Source: Embleya scabrispora DSM 41855
GTDB taxonomy: Bacteria > Actinomycetota > Actinomycetes > Streptomycetales > Streptomycetaceae
DNA length: 58,809 nucleotides
Assembly (NCBI RefSeq): GCF_000372745.1
Contig: NZ_KB889698.1
Coordinates: forward strand, 1-58,809
Reading direction: 5' to 3'
In this document: positions 52,701 through 58,809 of the stretch, one piece after another
How positions within the stretch are numbered: the first letter of the stretch is position 1
Layout of the letters: each line of letters opens with the position of its first letter
Translations under genes and position numbers: made by a program
The notes under the pieces: model-generated
Seen by the model: only the letters and a program-made list of their open reading frames with translations
What the model was told of the DNA's origin: nothing
The model's database searches: none

Positions 52701-52823
52701 CGCATCGGCGGCAACAGCGTCTGGGGCGAATACTTCGCCGGCCTGATCGACGACGTCCGCATCTACAACCGCGCCCTGACTCCCACCGAAATCACCACCG
52801 ACATGGGCCACCCGGTCCCATAA
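49749..52823 (+). CDS. Secreted PQQ-type glucose/sorbosone dehydrogenase with PKD and LamG-like domains
   Basis: 1024 residues from the ATG at 49749, with a purine-rich GGGGGA ribosome site. Signal peptide: basic start (RLRRTGRRVSRHRTR), hydrophobic FACAAALFASLALSIPSAGA. A beta-propeller of the soluble quinoprotein sugar dehydrogenase family occupies residues ~85-535 (LTQPIDVAFAGDGRVFVAEKSG, DRGLLGLALAPNF, GSLGFGPDGYLYASAGDG, GMRNPFRFGFRPGTNELWVGDVGWGTWEEVDRL). A PKD domain is at ~538-620 (SASTDPDPGETLTYAWDLDGDG), a second Ig-like region at ~626-710, and a LamG/concanavalin-like domain at ~817-1020 (GFNATSGTIVTDDAGQGNNGTV, AWVKPTAITNWRTILLKE). It probably oxidises sugars outside the cell or binds polysaccharide; the substrate is not known. 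Confidence 0.9.
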   Translation: MSGSITSGSIRLRRTGRRVSRHRTRFACAAALFASLALSIPSAGASPASSAVVSDSSSRPPGPELFGSAQTARAASAQAAAVPPKFSDDSVLTGLTQPIDVAFAGDGRVFVAEKSGVVKVFDSLTDPTPTVFADLRAKVHNFWDRGLLGLALAPNFPTDPSVYVMYAHDARPGGSAPYWGTATGLDDGCPDPPGAQAKGCLITGRIAKLTATGNTAGPEQVLVEGWCQQFPSHATGSLGFGPDGYLYASAGDGASFDWADYGQSTASGPIPGKDPIPANPCADGNSPVGTVLTAPTAEGGALRAQDFRTPGDPFALNGSIIRIDPNTGAGAPGNPLAGSADANARRLVAAGMRNPFRFGFRPGTNELWVGDVGWGTWEEVDRLIPSGSAVANFGWPCYEGSARQGGYESIGLNLCANLYAEGPGAVKAPYYAYQHSAVVVPGDGCPTGNGSAISGVTFYSGQRYPAAYRNAMFFADHSRRCVWSMLAGPDGLPDPATRQVFVSNANPVQLTTGPEGDVYYVGFEDGAIHRIRYTGSAPNAVASAGPTTGTTPLTVAFTGSASTDPDPGETLTYAWDLDGDGAFDDSTAANPSYTYTAPGTYTVRLRVTDPVGLTGVSAPITVSAGNAPPTPVIDTPAATLTWKVGDPIAFSGHATDPQDGAIPGTGLNWQIIMHHCTTPTDCHEHQITGQGGTSGTFTAVDHEYPSWLELRLTATDSGGLTGTTSVRLDPRTVNITLASDPPGLTLGLFSAQRPAPFTSTVIVGGTSSIAAPTTQTLNGKNYEFVSWSDGGAAAHNITAPATPTTLTATYREVDGQPAGLMAAYGFNATSGTIVTDDAGQGNNGTVTGGTWVAGHSGNALSFNGTSSMVTVPHSARPTLTTGMTLEAWVKPTAITNWRTILLKERGGGLSYALYANGTAAPNTSINTTGTNNDTYADGAAPLTGGAWAHVAATYDGSTLRLYVDGVQVGATAHTGPIVDAGGALRIGGNSVWGEYFAGLIDDVRIYNRALTPTEITTDMGHPVP

Positions 52824-52837
52824 GCCGGCCCGACCCC

Positions 52838-52874
52838 AAGCGCCGGACGGGCCGAAACAGCCCGTCCGGCGCTT
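52838..52874. terminator. Perfect 15-bp hairpin between convergent genes
   Basis: Arms 52838-52852 and 52860-52874 are exact complements with loop CGAAACA. The right arm and what follows (GCCCGTCCGGCGCTTGAGGAC, 52860-52880) recurs as a diverged copy at 52939-52959, the dispersed Streptomyces-type element. Confidence 0.9.
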
Positions 52875-52990
52875 GAGGACACCCACGAATCCACGCGACT
52901 CGCAATCCGGCGATGTGCTTCGAACGCGGCCCCATTCGGCCCGTCCGGCGTTTGCGGACAGGCCCCCGCCGCGAACCGGGCGCGGTGAGT

Positions 52991-55114
52991 TCAGCCCACC
53001 GACACCGCAGCCTCGGCCGCCAGGCCGTTCGCCTCGCGGATCACCTCCACGATCCGCCCCATGATGTCGGTGATCCCGAAGTCCTTCGGCGTGAAAACGG
53101 CAGCGACCCCCTGCGACCGCAACACCACGGCGTCCGCGGACGGAATGATCCCGCCCACGATCACCGGCACATCACCGATCCCCGCGGAGCGCATGCGCGA
53201 GAGCACATCCGGAATCAGCTCCAGGTGCGATCCCGACAGGATGGACAGCCCCACGCAGTGCACATCCTCCTCGACCGCGGCCGCGACGATCTGCTCCGGA
53301 GTGAGCCGAATCCCCTGGTAGACCACCTCGAAGCCGACATCGCGCGCCCGCACCGCGATCTGCTCGGCCCCGTTCGAGTGCCCGTCGAGCCCCGGCTTGC
53401 CGACCAACAGCCGCAACCGGCCACCCAGTTCCTCGCCCGTACGCCGCACGGCACCGCGCACCTCGGCCAGCCCCGCGCCATCCTGCACGCCGACCACCCC
53501 GGACACCCCGGTCGGCGCCCGATACTCGCCGAACTCCTCGCGCAGCGCCTGCGACCACTCCCCCGTGGTCACCCCGGCGCGCACGCACGCCAGCGTGGCC
53601 GGCATCAGGTTGACCGCCGAGGTGGCCTTCCACGAACGCGCGTCCTCGCGCAGCCGGGCCATCGCCGCGTCCACCGCCTCCGGGTCGCGGTCCGCGCGCC
53701 ATGCCTTGATCTTCTCGATCGCCGAGCGCTCGGCGTCCGGGTCGGCGCTCATGATCGCCGCGTCCAGGTCGGCGGTGAGCGGGTTCTCCTCGGTGGTCTC
53801 GAACCGGTTCACCCCGACCACGACCTCGTCGCCCGCCTCGATCCGGGCCCGCCGGGCCGCGTGCGAGCCGACCAGTTGCGACTTCATGTAGCCCGACTCG
53901 ATCGCGGAAACCGCGCCGCCCATCGCCTGGACCCGGTCGATCTCCTCGCGCGCGCCCGCCACCAGATCGGCGACCTTGGCCTCGATCACGTGTGAACCGT
54001 TGAAGATGTCGCCGTATTCGAGCAGGTCCGACTCGTAGGCCAGGACCTGCTGGATGCGCAACGACCACTGCTGGTCCCACGGTCGCGGCAGCCCCAGCGC
54101 CTCGTTCCAGGCGGGCAGTTGCACCGCCCGCGCCCGCGCGTCCTTGGACAGCGTCACGGCCAGCATCTCCAGCACGATGCGCTGGACGTTGTTCTCCGGC
54201 TGCGCCTCGGTCAGGCCGAGCGAGTTGACCTGTACGCCGTAGCGGAACCGGCGCTGCTTGGCGTCCTGTACTCCGTAGCGCTCCAGCGTGAGCTCGTCCC
54301 ACAACCGGACGAACGCCCGCATCTTGCACATCTCCTCGACGAACCGCACCCCGGCGTTGACGAAGAAGGAGATGCGCTGGACCACCTCGCCCATCCGGTC
54401 CGCCGGCACCTGCCCCGAATCGCGGACCGCGTCCAGCACGGCGATCGCGGTGCACATCGCGTAGGCGATCTCCTGCACCGGAGTCGCGCCCGCCTCCTGG
54501 AGGTGGTAGCTGCAGATGTTGGTCGGGTTCCACTTGGGAATGTGCGAGACCGTGTACGCGACGGTGTCGGTGATCAGCTTGAGCGAGGGGCCGGGCGGGA
54601 AGACGTAGGTCCCGCGCGACAGGTATTCCTTGATGATGTCGTTCTGCGTGGTGCCGGTGAGCTTGGCGATGTCCGCGCCCTGCTCCTCGGCGACGACCTG
54701 GTAGAGCGCGAGCATCCACAGCGCGGTCGCGTTGATCGTCATCGAGGTGTTCATCTCCTCGACGGGGATGCCGTCCAGGAGCTGTCGCATGTCGCCGATG
54801 TGCGAGATCGGCACGCCGACCTTGCCGACCTCGCCGCGCGAGAGCACGTGGTCGGGGTCGTAGCCGGTCTGGGTCGGCAGGTCGAAGGCCACCGAGAGGC
54901 CGGTCTGGCCCTTGGCCAGATTGCGCCGGTAGAGCGCGTTGGAGGCGGTGGCCGAGGAGTGGCCGGCGTAGGTGCGCATGACCCATGGACGGTCACGCTT
55001 GATCGGAGATGCCTGCTCGATCGGAGCCCCCTTGCTCGAAGAACTGGGGGGCCGACCGGCCGGGGACGGCGTGGCCGGCTGCGAGGGCTGAGCTGAGGGC
55101 GTCTGGCTCGCCAC
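52991..55114 (-). CDS. Ethylmalonyl-CoA mutase (MeaA type), B12-dependent
   Basis: 707 residues from the GTG at 55114, preceded by GGAGGT. About 40 Pro/Ser-rich residues precede the mutase core. The substrate domain has WVMRTYAGHSSATASNALYRRNLAKGQTGLSVAFDLPTQTGYDPDH and TGTTQNDIIKEYLSRGTYVFPP. The C-terminal ~130 residues hold the cobalamin-binding module with LDGHSNG, the DxHxxG ligand motif. Both halves on one chain and the sequence pattern fit Ecm/MeaA, which converts ethylmalonyl-CoA to methylsuccinyl-CoA, the step after Ccr and epimerase. S. coelicolor places meaA beside ccr; here it is about 33 kb away. An operator-like site lies 111 bp upstream. Confidence 0.9.
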   Translation of the reverse strand: MASQTPSAQPSQPATPSPAGRPPSSSSKGAPIEQASPIKRDRPWVMRTYAGHSSATASNALYRRNLAKGQTGLSVAFDLPTQTGYDPDHVLSRGEVGKVGVPISHIGDMRQLLDGIPVEEMNTSMTINATALWMLALYQVVAEEQGADIAKLTGTTQNDIIKEYLSRGTYVFPPGPSLKLITDTVAYTVSHIPKWNPTNICSYHLQEAGATPVQEIAYAMCTAIAVLDAVRDSGQVPADRMGEVVQRISFFVNAGVRFVEEMCKMRAFVRLWDELTLERYGVQDAKQRRFRYGVQVNSLGLTEAQPENNVQRIVLEMLAVTLSKDARARAVQLPAWNEALGLPRPWDQQWSLRIQQVLAYESDLLEYGDIFNGSHVIEAKVADLVAGAREEIDRVQAMGGAVSAIESGYMKSQLVGSHAARRARIEAGDEVVVGVNRFETTEENPLTADLDAAIMSADPDAERSAIEKIKAWRADRDPEAVDAAMARLREDARSWKATSAVNLMPATLACVRAGVTTGEWSQALREEFGEYRAPTGVSGVVGVQDGAGLAEVRGAVRRTGEELGGRLRLLVGKPGLDGHSNGAEQIAVRARDVGFEVVYQGIRLTPEQIVAAAVEEDVHCVGLSILSGSHLELIPDVLSRMRSAGIGDVPVIVGGIIPSADAVVLRSQGVAAVFTPKDFGITDIMGRIVEVIREANGLAAEAAVSVG

Positions 55115-55224
55115 GGAATACCTCCGGAGGGTTCCGGACCGACCGGTACTCGGCGACTACCGGCCTGGGCTATCCCGCTGGTCCGCCGTCACCGCGCCTG
55201 GTGCGGCCCTGCTTACCACGGAGT

Positions 55225-55238
55225 GTACTGACGGGTAA
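55225..55238. promoter_or_regulatory. Operator-like repeat GTACTGACGGGTAA upstream of ethylmalonyl-CoA mutase
   Basis: Member of the 14-bp TACC/T-4-GGTAA family, 111 bp before the start at 55114 on the minus strand. Confidence 0.6.
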
Positions 55239-55291
55239 TAGCTCCGGACAGGTGTGATCGACCACAGCACGCAAGTCGTTGCCCGGTCGGC

Positions 55292-55306
55292 CCGACACTG
55301 TGTCGG
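55292..55306 (-). terminator. Short hairpin after the STAS gene
   Basis: CCGACA-CTG-TGTCGG, 23 bp beyond the stop at 55329. A weak terminator candidate without a T-run. Confidence 0.4.
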
Positions 55307-55328
55307 CCCGGTCGCCCGATCGACCGGA

Positions 55329-55634
55329 TCAGGCGGCGGTGGGCTGGCGGAGCGTGAGGATACGGTGCAATCGGGTCAACACGAGCACCCGGTACACGTC
55401 CGGATTGACCCCGGTCAGCACCAGACGACGTTCGCACCGACCCGCACGCCGATGCGCGCCGACGATCAGGCCCAGGCCGGTGGTGTCCAGGGCGGACATC
55501 CGGGTGAGGTCGAGAATCAGGTCGCCGTCACCGTTGTCCAGCGCGTCGTGCAGCGCCAGTCGGACATCGGCGGCGGCCCGCACGTCGAGCACACCTTCCA
55601 AGTGCAGCTCACGTGGGTGGCCCCAAACGCGCAT
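55329..55634 (-). CDS. STAS domain anti-sigma factor antagonist
   Basis: 101 residues, a single STAS domain. LHLEGVLDVRAAADVRLALHDAL and the central LILDLTRMSALDTTGLGLIVGAHRRA match SpoIIAA-type proteins; Thr51/Thr52 in ALDTTG stand where the phosphorylated Ser usually is. Such proteins bind an anti-sigma kinase when unphosphorylated and release a sigma factor. No kinase or sigma gene is nearby, so its partners are unlinked. It lies between the mutase and the hydroxybutyryl-CoA dehydrogenase, all on the minus strand, with its own 227-bp upstream spacer. Confidence 0.88.
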   Translation of the reverse strand: MRVWGHPRELHLEGVLDVRAAADVRLALHDALDNGDGDLILDLTRMSALDTTGLGLIVGAHRRAGRCERRLVLTGVNPDVYRVLVLTRLHRILTLRQPTAA

Positions 55635-55861
55635 CGTCTCCTCCTGGGGGGATCCGTCCGTTCGATGACGGTTCGATTTCCCAGAAGAACACCCAAAACC
55701 CGATAATCCTCACTCATCACATCGGACTTCACTCGTATCAGTGACGAATCATCAGATGATGCACAGGCCGTACGCCGCCCATCGGGCCAACGGCCGCCCG
55801 ACGACCGCCCCATGACCTGGAAGTTTCCGAAGTCGGTCGCGGAGCGGCCGTCGCACAGGGC

Positions 55862-56710
55862 TCAGTAGTCGTAGAAACCCTTGCCGGTCTTGCGGCCCAG
55901 GTCGCCCGCCGTGACCATGCGGTTGAGCAGCTCCGGCGGGGCGAACTTCTCGTCCTTGCTCTCGGCGTAGATGTTGCTCGTCGCGTTGCGCATGATGTCC
56001 ACGCCGGTCAGGTCGGCGGTGGCCAGCGGTCCCATCGCGTGGCCGAAGCCCAGCTTGCAGGCGATGTCGATGTCCTCGGCGGTGGCCACGCCCGCCTCGT
56101 ACAGCTTCACCGCCTCGACCGTGAGCGCGGTGATCAGCCGAGTGGTCACGAAGCCGGCCACGTCCCGGTTGACCACGATGCACGTCTTGCCCATCGCCTC
56201 GGCCAGTTCGCGTGCGGCGGCCAGCGTCGCGTCCGAGGTCTTGAAGCCGCGGACCAGTTCGCACAGGCTCATCAACGGCACCGGCGAGAAGAAGTGCATG
56301 CCCACGACCGACTCGGGTCGGCCGGTGACGGCGGCGATCCCGGTGATCGGGATCGCCGAGGTGTTGCTCGCAAGCACCGCGCCGGGCTTGCAGATCCGGT
56401 CCAGCTCGCGGAATACGGCCTGCTTGACCTCGACCTGCTCGAACACCGCCTCGACCACGACGTCCGCGTCCGCGACGGCTTCCAGGTCGGTGGTGGTGGC
56501 GATCCGGGCCAGCGCCGCCGAGGCGTCCTCGGCGGTCAGCCTGCCCTTGGCGACGAACTTGTCGTACGAGGCCGCGATCCCGCTCAGCCCGCGCTCCAGG
56601 GCGGCGTCGGTGACATCGCGCAGGACGACGTCGTATCCGGCCTGCGCGGCGACCTGGGCGATGCCCGACCCCATGAGCCCGGCCCCGATGACGGCGATCT
56701 TGTTGGTCAC
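55862..56710 (-). CDS. 3-hydroxybutyryl-CoA dehydrogenase
   Basis: 282 residues from the GTG at 56710, with GGAGAGG upstream. NAD-binding IAVIGAGLMGSGIAQVAAQAGYDVVLRD, the catalytic His in VVGMHFFSPVPLMSLCELV, NRDVAGFVTTRL, and the C-terminal domain ending in GRKTGKGFYDY. Length is normal for the family (about 283). It reduces acetoacetyl-CoA to 3-hydroxybutyryl-CoA with NAD(P)H or works in reverse. Together with thiolase and Ccr it feeds the ethylmalonyl-CoA route; a crotonase is not in the window. A palindrome identical to that of the thioredoxin gene lies 102 bp upstream. Confidence 0.93.
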   Translation of the reverse strand: MTNKIAVIGAGLMGSGIAQVAAQAGYDVVLRDVTDAALERGLSGIAASYDKFVAKGRLTAEDASAALARIATTTDLEAVADADVVVEAVFEQVEVKQAVFRELDRICKPGAVLASNTSAIPITGIAAVTGRPESVVGMHFFSPVPLMSLCELVRGFKTSDATLAAARELAEAMGKTCIVVNRDVAGFVTTRLITALTVEAVKLYEAGVATAEDIDIACKLGFGHAMGPLATADLTGVDIMRNATSNIYAESKDEKFAPPELLNRMVTAGDLGRKTGKGFYDY

Positions 56711-56811
56711 TGCGCTACCTCTCCAGTACACGATCCCGAGCCGACGCCCCGCGGGCGCCGGTGCTCCCGGGAGCGTAGCCGGACCGTCGACGGCGCCGAC
56801 GCACCCCTACC

Positions 56812-56824
56812 TGACGGGCCGTCA
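56812..56824. promoter_or_regulatory. Palindrome TGACGGGCCGTCA upstream of 3-hydroxybutyryl-CoA dehydrogenase
   Basis: Identical to 10194-10206. It overlaps the stop codon of murA and lies 102 bp before the dehydrogenase start, in the expected promoter. Confidence 0.5.
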
Positions 56825-58102
56825 GAAACGCGAGGTACTCTCCGGCTCCGGCTCCCGGACGATCTTCGCCCCCAGCGACTGGAGCTGCGTCTCCAGGCCC
56901 GTGTAGCCGCGATCGATGTGGTGCACCCCGCTGACCGTGGTGTCCCCGTCGGCCACCAGGCCGGCCAGCACCAGGCCCGCCCCGGCGCGGATGTCCGCGG
57001 TCAACACCGGGGCGCCGGAGAGCTGTTCGACCCCGCGCACGATCGCGTGGTGTCCGTCGGTGCGAATCGACGCACCCAGCCGGAGCAACTCCTGAAGGAA
57101 CACGAAGCGCGCCTCGAAGAGGTTCTCGGTGATCATCGCCGAGCCCTCGGCGATCGAGTTCATCGCGGCGAAGAACGGCTGCATGTCGGTGGCGAACCCG
57201 GGATACGGCAGGGTGACCACGTCAACCGCCTTGGGCCGTCGATCCATTACCACCCGGAACCCGTCCCGCACGTGCGACACCTCGGCGCCGGCCAGCGTCA
57301 ACTTGTCGAGCGCGATCTCCAGATGCTCGGGGTGGGCGTTGCGTACCGTCACGTCGCCCAGCGTCATCGCGGCCGCGACCGCGAACGTGCAGGCCACGAT
57401 CCGGTCGGGCACCGTGCGGTGGCGCACCGGCTTGAGCCCATCGACGCCCTCGATCTCGATCGTGGACGAACCGGCGCCCTCGATCCGCGCGCCCATCTCG
57501 GTGAGCATCGAGCAGATGTCCACGATCTCCGGCTCACGCGCCGCGTTGTCGATCACCGTGCGGCCCTGCGCGAGCACCGCGGCCATCAGGATGTTCTCGG
57601 TCGCGCCCACACTCGGGAAGTCCAGCCAGACGGTGGTGCCCTTCAGCCCGTTCGGCGCCTTGGCGATCAGCACCCCGTGCGAGTTCTCCACGGTCGCACC
57701 GAGCTTGACCAAGCCCTCGATGTGCATGTCGAGACCGCGCGAGCCGATCGCGTCCCCGCCCGGGTAGGCGACATGCACCTCGCCGCAGCGCGCGAGCAGC
57801 GGCCCCAGCACACAGATCGACGCGCGCATGCTGCGCACCAGGTCGTAGTCCGCCTCGAAGCGCGGCGCCGCCGGCACCCCGATCCGCACCGTCCCGGTGG
57901 TCTCCCCCTCGACCTCACAACCCAGCCGCCGCAGCAGCTCGCTCATGATCTCCACGTCGAGGATCCGGGGTGCCTCCTCGAGCACCGTGGTGCCCTCGGC
58001 GAGCAGCGCTGCAGCCATCAATTTGAGCGCGCTGTTCTTCGCGCCCGTGATCCGCACCTCGCCGGCGAGTCGCTGACCACCTGTCACCCGGAACCTGTCC
58101 AT
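56822..58102 (-). CDS. murA: UDP-N-acetylglucosamine 1-carboxyvinyltransferase with Asp117 at the catalytic Cys position
   Basis: 426 residues from the ATG at 58102; the longer frame to 58222 adds no conserved sequence. EPSP-synthase-type fold: [95 protein letters not shown]. The loop that carries Cys115 in E. coli MurA reads PGGD117AIGSR here, as in mycobacterial MurA, where Asp confers resistance to fosfomycin. The enzyme transfers enolpyruvate from PEP to UDP-GlcNAc, the first committed step of peptidoglycan synthesis. It is divergent from the adenosyltransferase gene. Confidence 0.94.
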   Translation of the reverse strand: MDRFRVTGGQRLAGEVRITGAKNSALKLMAAALLAEGTTVLEEAPRILDVEIMSELLRRLGCEVEGETTGTVRIGVPAAPRFEADYDLVRSMRASICVLGPLLARCGEVHVAYPGGDAIGSRGLDMHIEGLVKLGATVENSHGVLIAKAPNGLKGTTVWLDFPSVGATENILMAAVLAQGRTVIDNAAREPEIVDICSMLTEMGARIEGAGSSTIEIEGVDGLKPVRHRTVPDRIVACTFAVAAAMTLGDVTVRNAHPEHLEIALDKLTLAGAEVSHVRDGFRVVMDRRPKAVDVVTLPYPGFATDMQPFFAAMNSIAEGSAMITENLFEARFVFLQELLRLGASIRTDGHHAIVRGVEQLSGAPVLTADIRAGAGLVLAGLVADGDTTVSGVHHIDRGYTGLETQLQSLGAKIVREPEPESTSRF

Positions 58103-58208
58103 CGGAGAATCGTACTGATTCCCGGACCCGGCCACGGACCACGCCAAGCACGGACAAAGCGCGCCCCCAGGGCCCGTTCCGGACGATCCGCGCCCTAGGG
58201 TTTGCGTC

Positions 58209-58781
58209 ATGGTCAACCTCACCCGGATTTACACGCGCACCGGCGACGACGGCACCACCGCACTCGGGGACATGTCGCGCACCGCCAAGACCGACCCTCG
58301 ACTCGCGGCGTACGCCGACGTGGACGAGACCAACGCGGTGATCGGCGTCGCGCTCTCGCTCGGCAACCTGGACGAGGATGTGGTCAAACTGCTGACCCGC
58401 ATCCAGAACGACCTGTTCGACCTGGGCGCCGACCTGTCCACCCCGGTGGTCGAGGACCCCAAGTACCCACCGCTGCGGGTGGAACAGAGCTACATCGACG
58501 CCCTGGAGGCAGCCTGCGACCAGTACAACGAGAACCTGGAGAAGCTGCGCAGCTTCATCCTCAACGGCGGCACTCCCGGTGCGGCGCTGCTACACCAGGC
58601 CCGCACCGTCGCCCGCCGCGCCGAGCGCACCACGTGGGGCGCGCTGGAGGTACACGGCGACTCGATGAACCCGCTGACGGTGAAGTACCTCAACCGCCTG
58701 TCGGACCTGCTGTTCATTCTGGCGCGGCACGCGAATCGCGAGGTGGGCGACGTGCTGTGGGTACCCGGCGCCAACCGCTGA
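58209..58781 (+). CDS. Cob(I)yrinic acid a,c-diamide adenosyltransferase, PduO type
   Basis: 190 residues. Motifs of the PduO-type ATP:cob(I)alamin adenosyltransferases: ATP-binding [14 protein letters not shown] at the N-terminus, [13 protein letters not shown], then [12 protein letters not shown] and [17 protein letters not shown]. It makes adenosylcobalamin, the cofactor of the two acyl-CoA mutases in this window. Divergent from murA, with about 100 bp between the starts. The window ends 28 bp after its stop. Confidence 0.95.
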   Translation: MVNLTRIYTRTGDDGTTALGDMSRTAKTDPRLAAYADVDETNAVIGVALSLGNLDEDVVKLLTRIQNDLFDLGADLSTPVVEDPKYPPLRVEQSYIDALEAACDQYNENLEKLRSFILNGGTPGAALLHQARTVARRAERTTWGALEVHGDSMNPLTVKYLNRLSDLLFILARHANREVGDVLWVPGANR

Positions 58782-58809
58782 CGCGAACCCGCGCAGGCGT
58801 GGGGCCCGG

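Noticed and set aside
1-58809. tRNA or rRNA genes
   Set aside because: No cloverleaf-like sequences with the expected T-loop or acceptor features were noticed. A tRNA scan would settle this.

Overview
The window is a high-GC actinomycete chromosome segment, most likely from a Streptomycetaceae-type filamentous organism. This rests on gene content and order: scy and filP side by side, a conservon (CvnA-D), nucS next to an SCO5389-type gene, paired DUF6114/DUF6230 genes, isobutyryl-CoA mutase, and a MurA with Asp at the catalytic Cys position. Many genes follow the order I recall from the Streptomyces coelicolor SCO538x-SCO542x region. The genus cannot be read from the sequence alone.

Layout. 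(1) 1-6245: the 3' part of a large polymorphic toxin (papain-like domain, proline/glutamine-rich stalk, WHH nuclease tip). It is followed by a SUKH immunity gene, a protein that fuses a second WHH nuclease to a SUKH immunity domain, a free-standing YwqJ-like deaminase with an altered active site, and a SUKH-3/YrhB-type immunity protein, closed by a perfect hairpin. (2) 6272-10988: a DUF6114/DUF6230 membrane pair, a thioredoxin-TPR protein and a TetR regulator. (3) 11148-19903: acyl-CoA metabolism, with IcmA, two DUF3817 membrane proteins, two MarR regulators, MeaB, acetyl-CoA acetyltransferase, methylmalonyl-CoA epimerase and crotonyl-CoA carboxylase/reductase (Ccr). (4) 20043-25719: the polarisome and cytoskeleton coiled-coil genes scy and filP. 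(5) 25903-33703: an AI-2E-type permease, an ABC exporter pair, a complete conservon operon and a TrmO-like gene. (6) 33811-37621: a remnant of a FAD monooxygenase, then a lower-GC three-gene unit (WXG partner, WXG-alpha/beta hydrolase, lipoprotein) that looks like a type VII secretion effector with a candidate immunity lipoprotein. (7) 37709-46673: flavin monooxygenase, a double 3-hydroxyacyl-CoA dehydrogenase, an aldehyde dehydrogenase/CoA ligase pair, an SCO5389-like protein and NucS. (8) 46756-58781: a membrane-anchored NTPase with an atypical Walker A, a secreted sugar dehydrogenase with PKD and LamG domains, ethylmalonyl-CoA mutase, a STAS protein, 3-hydroxybutyryl-CoA dehydrogenase, MurA and the B12 adenosyltransferase.

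How the genes fit together. Thiolase, hydroxybutyryl-CoA dehydrogenase, Ccr, epimerase, ethylmalonyl-CoA mutase, MeaB and the adenosyltransferase form most of an ethylmalonyl-CoA (C4 to C5 acyl-CoA) pathway scattered over about 47 kb. Several of these genes, and a TetR gene, carry the same 14-bp inverted repeat (TACC/T...GGTAA) near their starts, which suggests one acyl-CoA-responsive regulon. The two toxin-type loci, at about 1-6 kb and 35-37.6 kb, are the accessory parts of the window and the best candidates for undescribed biology.
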